Assembly (NCBI GenBank): GCA_022385755.1
Contig: MU278362.1
Span: 388,251-452,250, forward strand
Direction of reading: 5' to 3'
DNA length: 64,000 nt
Source of the DNA: Trametopsis cervina
Lineage: Eukaryota; Basidiomycota; Agaricomycetes; Polyporales; Irpicaceae
The notes below the pieces were generated by a model. That model saw only the letters and a list, made by a program, of their open reading frames with translations, was not told where the DNA came from and did no database searches. Of this stretch, positions 24,601 to 36,636 are shown piece after piece. The number at the start of each line of letters is the position of its first letter. The stretch's first letter is position 1. A program made the translations under genes and the position numbers.

Positions 24601-26041
24601 AAGCTTGTGATGAGGAACCAATACATTCACCAAGTAGCGAAGCGTACGTGTCCGGCTCACTGCGCCAGCTCGTTACTCCTAACACATGTATCTAGTGAAG
24701 ACTGCAGATGAAGTGCGGCATCAGCTAGACTTCCTGCAGAACAAACTAGACTGTTGCCTTGTCATCGACGGGGAGTCGTTACAAGTTAGTGTCAAGTTAA
24801 ATACCCCTCAAGCGCTGTTTGAGCTGACGCCTCGTTCAGTTATGCCTGGATCTGTTCAAGAACGAGTTTGTCGAGATCGCCACCAAACTTTCGGCTGTCG
24901 TTGCATGTCGTTGTTCACCCACACAGAAGGCGGACGTGGCCCGCCTGATCAGGTCGCACACCAAGAAGCGTGTATGCTGCATCGGGGATGGCGGAAACGA
25001 TGTCAGCATGATTCAAGCGGCCGACGTAGGTAAGTACGAGTATATGCGCTGTTAATAAGCAGGAGGCTGAAAGAAATATAGGTGTGGGTATCGTTGGAAA
25101 GGAGGGCAAACAAGCGTCTCTGGCTGCCGACTTCTCAGTCACACAATTCAGCTTCCTCACCAAGCTCCTTCTATGGCACGGTCGTAATTCGTATCGCCGC
25201 TCCGCTAAACTTGCGCAGTTCGTCATTCACCGTGGTCTCATCATCTCCATCATGCAAGCGGTCTTTTCGTCAATATTCTACTTTGCGCCTATAGCGCTGT
25301 ATCAGGGCTGGCTCATGGCGGGATATGCCACAGTCTACACCATGGCACCGGTATTCTCTCTGGTTCTTGATCGAGATGTTAACGAGGATTTGGCCCTCCT
25401 GTACCCTGAGTTGTACAAGGATCTCGTCAAGGTTGGCTGCTACATATGTCAGAACGCCAGCGATCAAGCTGACGTTTGTATGCGACAGGGCCGTGTACTG
25501 TCCTTCAAGACATTCTTCATGTGGACAATGATCAGCTTATATCAGGGTACGTCCGCTCAAATGTTCTCAGGATTTGATGATGAACGTGTTGATTAGGAGC
25601 TGCTATCATGATCATGTCATTGGTTCTGTTCGAGAATGAGTTCTTGAATATAGTGTCTATCTCGTTCACCGCCCTGGTGCTCAACGAACTCATCATGGTT
25701 GCGCTCGAGATCACGACTTGGTCAGTGATCGAACTAGTCCTCTATGACTTAGTGAACTTAAGCATTGCTTTGTAGGCATCTTTATATGGTTATTTCTGAG
25801 GTCGCGACGTTCTTCCTATATGCGCTCAGTCTAGTGTTCCTACCCGAATACTTTGGTGTGTCCCAACACCTACCTCTCCTCTTACGCTTCTAACTGACAA
25901 CTACTAGATCTCACATTTGTGTTATCGGTACGCTTCGCATGGAAAGTAGCTGTAATCGTAGCTATTAGTGCATTTCCGCTGTACATCGTCAAGCTTATCC
26001 GGAGTCGGATTGCGCCTGCGGCTTCAAGCAAACTACTTTGA
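21654..26041 (+). CDS. NEO1: Neo1/ATP9-type P4-ATPase, phospholipid flippase
   Basis: Moves phospholipids from the lumenal to the cytosolic leaflet; the yeast homologue acts in Golgi and endosomes and needs no Cdc50 partner. Exons join to give [20 protein letters not shown] and [19 protein letters not shown], then [14 protein letters not shown] (actuator DGET loop), [11 protein letters not shown] with the phosphorylated Asp codon at 23623-23625, [54 protein letters not shown] and a C-terminal membrane domain ending [11 protein letters not shown]. All core P-type motifs are intact, so the enzyme should be active. Introns are numerous and short; one junction near 23300 (VRLH/VTFALS) uses a weak GTCTAA donor. 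The region 21897-22230 between the acidic N-terminal exon and the GLY/SER-rich exon at about 22225 was not fully resolved. ATG 21654 is chosen because it opens the [14 protein letters not shown] frame. Confidence 0.92.
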
Positions 26042-26184
26042 CCATACTTATAACGTCACACGCGATAGGGTAGTTCACTATTTTAATGTATTGATCGTCA
26101 GTGGCGTGCTAGTCAGATATAACAACAGGATTGCGAGTGATGATATATAACGATGGAGGATGCTGATGCAAAGTCGACGTGAGT

Positions 26185-29100
26185 TCAAGAACCGCTGTGA
26201 GGTGGCGGAGAAGGATTGTGACTAGAAAAAGGAGTGCCATAGAAGGGAGGAGACGCATGCCATTCAGGAACTGTCGGTGTAGCATTCCATACAGGCGGCC
26301 GAGGCGAAAACCCGGGCCCCCAAGGCGCACGCATGTCGGGTCCGTTGCTACGAGGGCTTGCTGTTGCAGGCCCCCATCCTACTGCAGTAGGGACAGCTGT
26401 CCGACGAGGAGGGGCTGAAACAATCTCGTCATCATCTGCTGCCAGCGCCGACGAACCAAGTACACCCTTAGGGCTCGGCGACCGACGGCTAGGCGATGTT
26501 GACCCAGAGCCCGTTGGCTCAACGGCCGGGCGAGCAATTGGGGCAATCGAGGCAGACGGTCTTGTGATAGGTCCAGGATCGGCCATAGAAGATCTCCTGC
26601 CAGGAGGACCAGGAGCTAGCTGCGTTGGCGATGCAAGAGAGTTTTGCCCAGCTTTTGTCGGGGGCGCAATGGGAGCAGGAGGAGCCAGGTTACGGGCATA
26701 CCCAGGATCATACGGAGGACCAGCACCAAACGTTCGAGGAACAGCAGAAGGAGCCAACGGAGGAGGACCTTGCGGCATTGAGGGACCCTGAATAAAGCTG
26801 CCACCGAATGGTCCAGGTGGCATATAAGGTACTCGAGGGGACAGAGCAGAACCCGGTGGGAGCCCGTTGGTTGGCGAGAACAGCGGCGTGATCGGTGTTG
26901 ACAAATGTGAAGGTATCTGGTGCTGGGGAGGAACTTGTAGGTGAGGGTGCGGAGGGTTGGTCAGAACAGAAGGCCGTTGTGACGGCTGTCGCATAGGCTG
27001 AGCAAGAGGAGGTAGAGGTAGTGGGCTGGCGATAGATTTGCCGTTCTTCTTTGGAGGTACGGAAGAGCTGACCGTGCGAGGAGAGGAACCAGAGGCAGTA
27101 GCATTACGAGGCGAGGCGGGCGGTCGAGACGGCTTAGCAGCAGCCCGTTGCTGGGCGAGAAGCTTCTCTTTCTCCGCTTTCTCCTTCTCGAGCCGCTCGT
27201 TCTCTGCCTTTTCCTTCTCAGCCTTCTCTCGTTCAGCCTTTTCCTTCTCTTCCCGCTCCTTTGCCAATCTCTTCTCGCGCTCTTCTTTCTCTTGCTGCTC
27301 TTTCTCTCGACGAGCAGCCCTCTCAATAGCTGCCTTGGCTTCCCGTTCCTCGCGAGCCTTTCGCTCACGCTCTTCGCGCTCTTTGCGTTCCTGCTTCGCT
27401 TTCTCTTCTTTCTCTTTGCGCTTTCGCTCACGCTCTGCCTCCCGTTCCTTCTCTTCAGCTAGACGCTTCCGTCGCTCCTCCTCCTTGCGCTGCCTCTCTT
27501 CCTCCTGTGCTTTTCGCTGCGACTCTCGTCGAGCTCGCTCTTCCTCTCGACGCTTTCGGCTCTCTTCCTCCTGAGCGGCTTGCTTGGCTTTCAGAGCAGC
27601 TTCCTCCGCAGCCTTCTCAGCCGCTTTGACCGCACGCTCTTCCTCCTTTGCAAGCTTTTGCTGACTGTCATACACATAAGTAGGTGATATTGGCATCCCC
27701 TCAGCCTCACTAACCGTTTCTTGTCCTTCTTCTTTTGGTTCTGCGTCTGCTTCTTTGCCTCCCGCTCTTTTGAGATCTTATCCTCATCCTCAAGTTCCCG
27801 CAAGAGCTGAAGCTGACGCTCCTGAGCCACTTTCTCGCGATACGCCTGCAGCACCCGCTGCTCGAACATTCGCGCAGCAAAGATAGAAAACATCCGCTTG
27901 CCCTCCTCCATCTTCTGCTCCTCAGTCATCACCTATGGGGAATGAGTTAGGTCGTGTGACTTCAGTACATGAATGCCTTACCTCTTCCTCTTCTTCCTCT
28001 TCCTCCTCCTCTTCTTCCTCCTCTTCCTCCTCTTCCTCATCGCCCTCCTCCTCCTCCTCCTCTTCGCTATCCTCTTCCACATCCGCGGCAGCTTCCTCTT
28101 CACGCTGCATGCGGCGCTCCGCCAGCTGCTCCATCATCTCGAGGAATTTCTGGCCGTCGTTCTTGAGGAGATCATCGGCTACTGTCAATATATTACCTGC
28201 CCCTGAGAACACAGGAATCAACATGAACTTCAAGATCGAAGAGGGGAATGGACTGACCTGTGACAGTTAGGTTACTCCCAAAGTTCACTAAACCGTCACG
28301 GTTGGCGGACTTGCCGTTCGCCGTTCGACGTCGCGCGACATTAGGCCTGCGCTCAGTCTGTTTAGCCTCCTCATCCTCCTCAGCCTCGGGCTCCTCTTCT
28401 TCCTCTTCTTCCTCCTCCTCCTCCTCTTCATCCTCGTAATCTTCCTCCTCTTCGTATTCCTCCTCCTCTTGGTCATCCTCCTCGAACTCGCTTTCAGCGG
28501 CAGGCTTTACCGCCTTCCTGCCGTTTACTACGCCGTTTTTGGCTCGAGGCGGTGGATTTGTAACGGTATGTGGACCGATCACGGCGCCGTTCTTGTCGAG
28601 CTCGACACTGCCAGGGAACGGTCCCGGACCCTGAGGAGGGGGAAGAGTACCACCGGAGGATATGTATCGCTGCTGGTAGTTCGCGTACTGTTCTAGCTCC
28701 TCGTAATAAGCATCGTACAGTACCTCGAGCTCTTCCTCAATTGCATTCCTATTTCAACCCAAGAGTGTTGACCATAAAGGCGTTTTGATGGACGGCGTCA
28801 GATTGGCGAGAGCAAAAGTGCAAGTGGGGATAGCGACGAGAAGAAGCAATAATTCAGATATAGAATAATGCGCATGTCAGCGGGTGGGCAAACGGTGAGA
28901 GAAGGAACAAGGAGCACAGACCGCTTTCGCCCACAGACAGCGCACATGCAACTATGTTTCTGCTGCTCCTTCATCTTCTTCAAAACAGCCTCTTTCTCGA
29001 TTTTCACGAGATTCCGTCGTTCCTCCTCCCCCAATCCCAGCCAAAACTCTTTGATCCGTTCTCTCTCCTCCGTCGTACTGGTGCTCCAAATCTTATTATT

Positions 29101-30543
29101 TTTCGCTGGCGGGGTCTGAGCTGTGCCATTCGCTGGAGGTCTGGGCTTGTGAGGGGCAGAGGCATTGGAGGATGGGGGCGATGGGTGGTGATGTGCATGG
29201 TTATGTTGGTAAGCATGTGAGGTGATGGGTGCTTTGGATGCTGCGCGGCGACTGGGGGGAGGTGGATTGGCGGCAGGCGCAGGTGCAGTATATGACATAG
29301 GCTGTTTGCCCGCAGCACGAGAGCTTGGTGGCGGGTTCGCAGCAGGCGGAGGTCGCGGCGCAGGCATTCGGTTGTGAGAGGCAGAGACAGGAAGATTTGA
29401 GGCCGGTACGGCGGCCACCGACGCCGGCGTGCTCGGCGCATTTGCCCCTACAAGCGCCGGCATTTCTGGCGCTTGTTGGCCGATATAATTGGGATTAACA
29501 TCAGCACCGTGCCCTCCTGCTTTCTTTTTCTTTTTCTTCTTGTTCTTCTTGCGACCGTTCACCGCAGAGTAATCTGCATCCTCGTCGGGGCTTACACTCT
29601 CCGGGTAGCGCAGCGTAAACTGAGCAGCGGTAGCACGAATCTCATCGTCCTCCATGTCATCAATTTCGTCCTCGCTATAGTACTCGTCCTCAGGATCCTC
29701 ACTGCCATATTCATCTAGCAGCACCACATTGGCGGGAGATTGAGCCGTGTTGGGATCTGCGCCGGGGGGATGCACCTGCAAGCCATTTGCAGCGGCAGCT
29801 TGCTCCATTGCCACCGTAAACGCAGGGTCGTTAAAAAGCGATGACTCGAAGGGTAGAGATGTCGGGAAAGATCCAGGAGGGAACCTTGTAGTTGCACTGC
29901 GTGTTACGCCCTTAACTGTCGTACTAGCGGTGAGACTGAGTCCAGTCGCTCCAGCCGCGAGGCCCGTCCCCGAATGTAATTGCTGAGCGATTGCGTACAT
30001 CGCCTGCGTCTTCTCATGTTCGGTGCCAGGTGCATTGAGCTGCGAGTAAGTATTGCGCACGAACGTACGGAGGTTTTCCGGAAACGACGCCCAATATTCT
30101 TCGTTTACAACAGTATTCGTCGAGTCCAGTTCCATACTCCGAGCAAGATGGTCTGCAGTCGCGAGGAGTTCTGCTTCAGCCGCCTCCGTGGGATTAAGCC
30201 TCGCAGCAGCTGCGACGGAAGCAGATAACGACGCAGTCGTGGAAAGATGAACGGATTCCAGTTCAGGAGACAGACCGGTGTGTGAAGTCGTGCGACCGTT
30301 CAGGACAGAGTGCAAAGGCTCCAGCTCGGGAATATCATCGTCACCATCGTCCTCTTCTTCCGCCATAGTACTCTTTCCCTTTCCCCTCTTCTTCTTTTTC
30401 TTCTTCCCGTTCGCGACCGCCGGGGCGGGCGAAGAAGGCACTGAGGGTACTTGAGTCGGTGCAGGCATCGCTGCCTGGTGTATACGAGGCGGTAGCGGCT
30501 TCGGAGCTGCCCTCTTGGCCTTTGGTACTGTCATCCCGCGCAC
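26185..30543 (-). CDS. NST1: NST1-like stress response protein
   Basis: Large, highly charged cytoplasmic protein; yeast NST1 is linked to salt tolerance and interacts with a splicing factor, but its biochemical role is unclear. Five exons: 30543-28922, 28748-28258, 28202-27982, 27932-27715, 27664-26185; 4032 bases, 1343 residues (a second Met lies three codons in). Order of features: poly-Lys patches, [52 protein letters not shown], two long Glu/Asp tracts, [41 protein letters not shown], then about 170 residues of almost uninterrupted Glu/Lys/Arg predicted to form a single long helix or coiled coil, and a Pro/Ser-rich tail. This order is the family signature. The flippase gene ends 143 bases away on the other strand. 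Confidence 0.9.
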
Positions 30544-31836
30544 TGAGCGACGCCTTGAAGCCTCAAGAGCGACTTAAGTAGCGATCCTGAAGTAGATAGA
30601 GATGCTGCAATGATCTCTAGCCAATTACGAGTCCTCGGAAGGAAAGTGCGTCCGGAGAATCCTGGTTTTCCACCTCCAAATCGCAGGCCCAGATTTTGAC
30701 GATATTACGATGATGAAGCAGATGTAATGAGCAGAGTCAAAGCGTCTGGGAAGGTGGTACAAGTCGAAGGGTATAACTTGGAAGCTGTTCTCTTACCACA
30801 AATACGCGCCCACTCGATCTCCCGGCAGGTGCCGAGAATTATGTCAGAGTCTATTTCAGGCAACCACTTTGTGGCCAGTAGCTTTGAGATGACCGAGGGG
30901 GACACATCAGTCGTTGACTGTGGGGACCTCCCAAATTATATTCGGTCAGAAAAAGATATGCAGAAATGCTGCGATGATATTCGTAAGTGATCAGCCGTGA
31001 GATGGTATCGCTCTACTGGCAAAGCTTGTAAAGCCTCACAGGCAGTGCATCGTAAAGCTTTGATTCTATCCGTCCTTCAGCCCCACACTGAGTAGTGATC
31101 AGAATATCCTACCTACTGTATGGACAGCATACTGGTGGAGCTACTCGCTTAAGCTAGCCGTAACTTGTGTACAGGCAAATTCGGCACATCACACCCCTAG
31201 ACAGTGCAATACAACACGAACGAGAGTTTGCTATATGCTGCATCAGCCATTCTGGATAGAGGAATACTGTGGCTTCAACTTCACCTCGACATCCAATACA
31301 GTAATAAATAATCCTCAAGCCACCTCCTCGGACTCCTATCCACCTAAAACAAGGTTCAGACAAGTGACGACTCGCGATAACGTTTCATACCTGCTGCTAA
31401 GCCGCTCGGCGGCCGCGGTGAGCGGAACACCAGGGGCTTCCAGTATCATGGCTATCGCCGGCCCTGGCTCGGAACATACGAGCGTTGTCTGCGATCCAGG
31501 ATTTCATTATGATAAGGCCCCCGCCATCAACTGGGCCAAAGGGGTTTAGCATTTGACGATTTCGAATTTCACCGTAATGCCCGCGAAGGAACGCTAGAAG
31601 GGGTGATGCGCTACCGCACGTACGCTACGCACGTCACGCACGTCCGATGCCGAGACAGAAGTCTGGTGGTGGTGATGCTAGCCTTAAACACGTCGCCGAG
31701 CACTTTGGCTGCAATATCGTTGGCTAGTACGGACAGCACGACATTTGGTATCGAGATATACGCTAGTATTTGCTAGCACAGATGTAGAATACTGTCGACC
31801 TGCACACAGAACGATTGTGTGCCCCTTCGGGACGAC
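30544..31836. other. Intergenic, 1.3 kb
   Basis: Contains the NST1-like promoter and the 3' flank of the next gene. A minus-strand fragment near 30685-30740 reads LHHRNIVKIWACDLE, kinase-like but isolated. Around 31620-31645 there is a short direct repeat of CACGT/ACGCAC units. Nothing else is supported. Confidence 0.5.
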
Positions 31837-34031
31837 TTAGCTGAGAATAAAAGCACCGGTGCCCACCGACTGAAACACAAGCTGCTTTCCCTGGACCTTC
31901 GCCCCACTATCCAACACCTGCTTCTCAACAACGCCCTTAGGCAAGAGCCCATCCAAATTGACCGTCACCTGCGCATAGTTGAGGTTCGTCGCCAACACAA
32001 GCGTCTGTGCACCGACGCTCCATATCCCGACGTCTACGCGGTTGACGACGACGTGCGAGAACTTGGCGGACGGGTTGAGGATGAACTGCTTCATCGTAGA
32101 CAATGACTTTGCGAGGAGTGACGCGGAAGCCTTGATGTCTGGCGTCGTCGGGTCGTTCCATGCAACGACGCCAAGTCCGCCGTGGTTGATGCCTAGCACA
32201 GCTTGAACGACGTACTCCTGGCCTGTAGGTTGACGCTTCCAGTACCTATCGCGGGAGAATCCAAGAAGGGTTAGTATCCCGCTGCGACACGCGATATTGC
32301 AAGAAGTACGAACGTGTCATCGCCGAACGCCTGCGGGACCGTCCACACCGCCTTCGTGCGATCCCAGCCGTCCGCCCAAAGCCGCTCCGCGAACTCGTCC
32401 ATTCGCGTGCTGATGTCCTCGAAGGACCCTTTGCAGTTGTCGCAGCCGCAATCGCCGTAGTCAGGAGTGCACACCGTTCTGTCGTTCCTCCGTCAACACT
32501 GATCCACAACCCGCAGAAAAGTAGGCACGCACCCCCATTGGCTGGAGAAGGTAACGTTGTTTCCGATCATGTACGTGTCTTGCATGACGATATCGCTACC
32601 TGCGGTGTATTCTGTGAAGTAGTAGTTCTCACAGTTGCTTCATTGGAGGCATTATTAGTCAATCACCGTCTTAGATTTTGAGTTTGTCGATGTGGAACTC
32701 ACAGCACGAGCGACACAGGGTGGTATCCATCCAACGAGTAGATAAGATCATAAGATTGGGATGTGGCGTTTAGCGGATCTGTCCAATGGTCAATCGGTGG
32801 GCGATCACAGACATAAACTGCCCAATGGGAAACGGACCTGAGGTCCCGTCAGGTTCATCACCCGTATACCTAAAACATATCACATGAAATAAGCTTATTT
32901 CTAGGGAGCAGAAATGACGTACCAGAGCAGTAGATTAGGGCGGTTCTTAATGCGGTTGACTTCTTCTGTCACAGCGGTTGAGTTCATGTACGTCCTGCAA
33001 TACATCAACATTGTTGGGAAAGGGTTTGCAATATAGACCCTTACCATCGCATATCGTACATCAGGTACAGCCCAAGTTCTTGCATGCGGTCCAGTACGGC
33101 GTCAAGAGCGGTGAGGTTGTCAAACGTGGGCACGGGATGAACCTTCCAAATCATTAGCTGCAGGTTGGGCGGACGGCCCAGCATGTCTTGTACTTACCAC
33201 TGTGAAACTGCGGGAAGGATGAATGTATGACGTCAGTATTGTAAGATAACATTGCGAGATGGCATAGCTGCACTCACCCCTGCGCTTTCAGGTCGTCGAG
33301 CAGCGTCAAATTCGACGCAAGATACCCGCCGAAATCAGTGTAGAACCCAATCGGGAACACGCTCTCGTAAGGTCCGCCAGCACCAGTAGCAGGCTTCGCA
33401 AGTAACGCTCCAGTACGCAAGTCCATCTTGGTGACAGACCTGCCCTTTGGTGGCGACGGGAGGAACGACAGCGCCGAAGAAGCCGCGAACCGTTGTGGTT
33501 TCGCCCCAATGGGAGCATACACAGCGGAACAGGACACGTCGTAAGCATTGCTCTGCGGCTTGAGCCCCGCTAGGGTGAACGGAATCTCGAATTTGGTGGC
33601 GTTCAACGGGACGTTGCCTATGGCCAGGATATGTCCTGCCACGCTGATGGTTACAGCGAGGCTCCCTGGTGCGCCGTGCGCCGGGAGACTGATTGCCTGC
33701 GCATCGACGACCTTCGAATGTGTCAAGGGCGTGTCAATAATAAACGCCGCGGGGGTAAGGACGTCCTCAGGCAGATACGGGCGTATTGCGGGTGCGCAGC
33801 GGAAGACAACCAGAGGGTCAGCCGACGTCGCTGGAGTGGGGAATTGTCCACCTGGTGGGACAATGGGCGAAGAAGCCATGTAATTTTTACCACACCTATG
33901 AAGTGCACAAATTGAGGGTTGTCAGAATTCAGCTTCGCAGATCAGTTGGCTTGAACCACTTACCATGTCTGTCCATGGACGCGGGTAGCCAGAATAGCGG
34001 CTAGGGACGCGTAGAGCGAGACTGCCACCAT
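31837..34031 (-). CDS. Secreted glycoside hydrolase-like protein (TIM-barrel, family not assigned)
   Basis: Ten exons: 34031-33964, 33895-33278, 33207-33198, 33142-33045, 32994-32923, 32869-32838, 32778-32703, 32637-32533, 32478-32314, 32245-31837; 1653 bases, 550 residues, all phases agree. Exon 3 is only 10 bases. A signal peptide (MVAVSLYASLAAILATRVHG) is followed by QTWCGKNYM and PPGGQFP. The first 200 residues look like a beta-sandwich domain. The second half has barrel-like strands: MYDMRW, NLLLWYTGDEPDG (a DEP motif that could carry an acid/base Glu), DIVMQDTYMIGNN, WTVPQAFGDDT and GLGVVAWNDP. The end is strand-rich (LVLATNLNYAQVTVNLDG). I recognise this as a family common in Agaricomycetes and annotated only as glycoside hydrolase superfamily. 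Substrate is unknown. One acceptor (before exon 8) is AAG. Confidence 0.8.
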
Positions 34032-36636
34032 TTTCGCGGGCTCGTGGGGGTCAACGTTGGCTTTTGGGCCGCTGTCGCTCTCATGCTCTCTGGATCAGCG
34101 ATATATATTTCGTTAACACCGAAGACGAGGAAAGCCGCCATGTGACGAGCACACCACGAAGCGGCAGAAGTAGTCCAATCCATCACATGCAGTGCGACTC
34201 GTGATAAGACGACGACCTCATGAACAGCATCTAAAGCATATAAATAAGTCGCACTTATCACCTTTCCTCGTGCATATGCCAGGTTGAACAGAGGCGGCGT
34301 ATCAGTGTCAGCGGCCGTTATCGTCGTGTTCGACAGCGTAGAGCTAGAGTGAGTTAGTTCGGCAGCGAGCATGGTGGCGGTGTGCACTTTCGAATTCAGA
34401 GGCTGCAGAAGCGTGAGTTTGTATTTCGAGTGTGAAGATTCGTCTAGTAGGATTGATATCCCCGCGGGTTGCAGGAGGCGGGCAGGCGAATACTCAATCA
34501 GTGAATTGACGGAGTGTGCATTTCCTATCACGCGAACCGACCTGCCCTAAACTGCGGATTTTTTCGGGCATTTTCTTCGACGCCCGAAACGCTTTTACTG
34601 ACGATGACCATCGCGTTACCCCTCCAAGTGCCGCGTTCCTCATTCATATAAACGTTGATAGATTATACGGCTAAGCAACAGGGAATGTCGTAACGACGTC
34701 TAGACACCTGGTGAGTCCATTGCCTCCAGCCCCATCCCTTTCATTCTCAGGGCCCTTTGGCCCCGCTTTATATGACGAGACTATTCATATCAGTTATCCC
34801 TGTCTTAACACCCGTGTCGAGACTACAACTACTTTTCTGATTACGGCTTTCCTACGAACGCTCTGCTCCCTATGCATCACAGTTCTCATGATTGACGTAT
34901 TCCCGTTTCGTCTCTAGGTTCAGGCTTCTATCCGAGTACAGCTCGCATCTCCTGCGGTGGGGTCTCTAATTCCGCCTAGCTGCGTCGGCTCTGCCAGGCT
35001 GTGGGGGGATTTAGGTAAGCCAGTACGCCGTATGTACATGTTCTATCATTCCAGTTACCATGTTGTACGTAGACGACCCCCGAATCTTAACAAAAAAACC
35101 CTTGTCTCTTTTCATGATGGATATGCATTTATCTTCTCCCGAGAGCGTTGACACACCTGCCCCCGGACATGAGACGTGTTCCACTCCTACACACCCTCTT
35201 CGGCTGCAGTGCGTGTGCACAGCCTGTGACACAACTCCAATGCAGCTGAGGGTTCATAACGTTACTTGCCTTCGCTGATCACGCTTGCGGTACATTACAG
35301 CAGCACTAGTGCCATGACGAAGCCCGTCCAGAAGAAGCCATCTCCCGCAAGCACAATCTCCGAGCGGGCCCCAGCGAATACACGGACCCATCGAAGCCGA
35401 TGCACCAACATGCGGCAGGGTCACCCGTCCGTCTTATCTGAATTAGACGCAGTGGCACGATAACGCCCGTGTCCGTCTGGGTGGTTGGGGGCCAAATTCA
35501 CCTGCCGCATCACTTTGTATTTTCATCGGCCGACGAGCCCGCCAGTGAGTCGTCCCGGTTAGACCATAAACGTGCCGCGAGGATCACATTGCTGACTTTC
35601 CCTTGCAGTTTTGTTTCCATCCTTCGTTCCCCTCAGCCCTGACGGGAGCAACGGCAACATGTCTCGACGCCGCGAGGCGCGATGGCAAAGGCTAATTACC
35701 TGCGTCGCTAGCCTCGATATATCGCCCTTGTTGTTATTTTCACCACCGACATCAGCGGTACAGTATATCCAGGATCCGTGCTGTCGACTCGACTTTGCCA
35801 ATACAGGTACAGGCACGTCGGTAGCACGCAACTGGCAATATGTTCCTTGGCTCACGGCATCGACCGGGCAATCCATGCAGTGCATTAGAGCGCATCAGGA
35901 GAGCCTCACGCATTTGTGCAAGTCCAGCTTTACCAGAACAATGTATGATACATTAGCGTTGTCCAATCGACGGTTACCAAGCCACAGTCTGAATGCGCAC
36001 ACGTTTCTACTAAATGCAACGAGATGCGACGTTAACGAACTATAATGTAACGGCCACGAATCAATGGATAAATATCTATACTACTACTACGACTACCGAA
36101 AGAGACGGGACGGAGACTTTTGGGACTTGATTAGCGAAGCCCTTCGCTGTGCTACTCATGATACACCGGTTTGACTTCTTGAGAGAGGAGAATGGGAAAG
36201 AGGAGGGCAATGAAAAAGAGCAGAACAGAACGGATGCCGAGTCAAAGGGCGGAGAGTGAGGCGGACAGAGAGAGAGAAGCGAGGAAAGATGCACGAGTCG
36301 AAACACCTATGGATATATGGCAGCGAATTGAATGCTGAGAGGGAGAGAGAGATCGGAGGAAAAGATAAGAATGCGATGAAGGTGAGACGGAACAAGCGAA
36401 AAACACTGGGATGATGGATGAGCGTAGAGAGGAGTGCTGATGCAGCGGAGGCGGGACGGTCTACCGTCTAAACATGAAGCGAAGCCGTGGAGGACGTGAT
36501 ACATCAAGGACGAAAGAAAGGAGATGCAAATGAGAAAACCCAGATGACGATGTGAGAAAGCTACACGACGATCGTCCGTGACCAGCAGTCCGATATGGAA
36601 AAGGGGGCGCGCATGTGCGTGGATAAGAGCGATGGC
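34032..36636. other. Intergenic, 2.6 kb, with a purine-rich tract
   Basis: Promoter of the secreted glycosidase-like gene at the left and 3' flank of the GATA gene at the right. About 36110-36540 is strongly purine-rich on the plus strand (repeated GAGAG, GGAAAG, GAGGAG), which as pyrimidine-rich RNA would lie in the GATA transcript's 3' UTR. No gene is supported in 34.1-36.0 kb; a 176-codon minus frame at 34001-34531 overlaps the neighbouring start and resembles nothing known. Confidence 0.5.

Noticed and set aside
27038..27574. 178-codon plus-strand frame rich in Ser, Phe and Arg
   Set aside because: Antisense of the Glu/Lys/Arg-rich exon of the NST1-like gene.
30685..30740. Minus-strand peptide LHHRNIVKIWACDLE resembling a protein-kinase segment
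   Set aside because: Only about 15 residues, with stops and no other kinase motif nearby; could be chance or a tiny relic.
34001..34531. 176-codon minus frame upstream of the secreted glycosidase-like gene
   Set aside because: Overlaps the signal-peptide exon of that gene in another frame and shows no recognisable feature.
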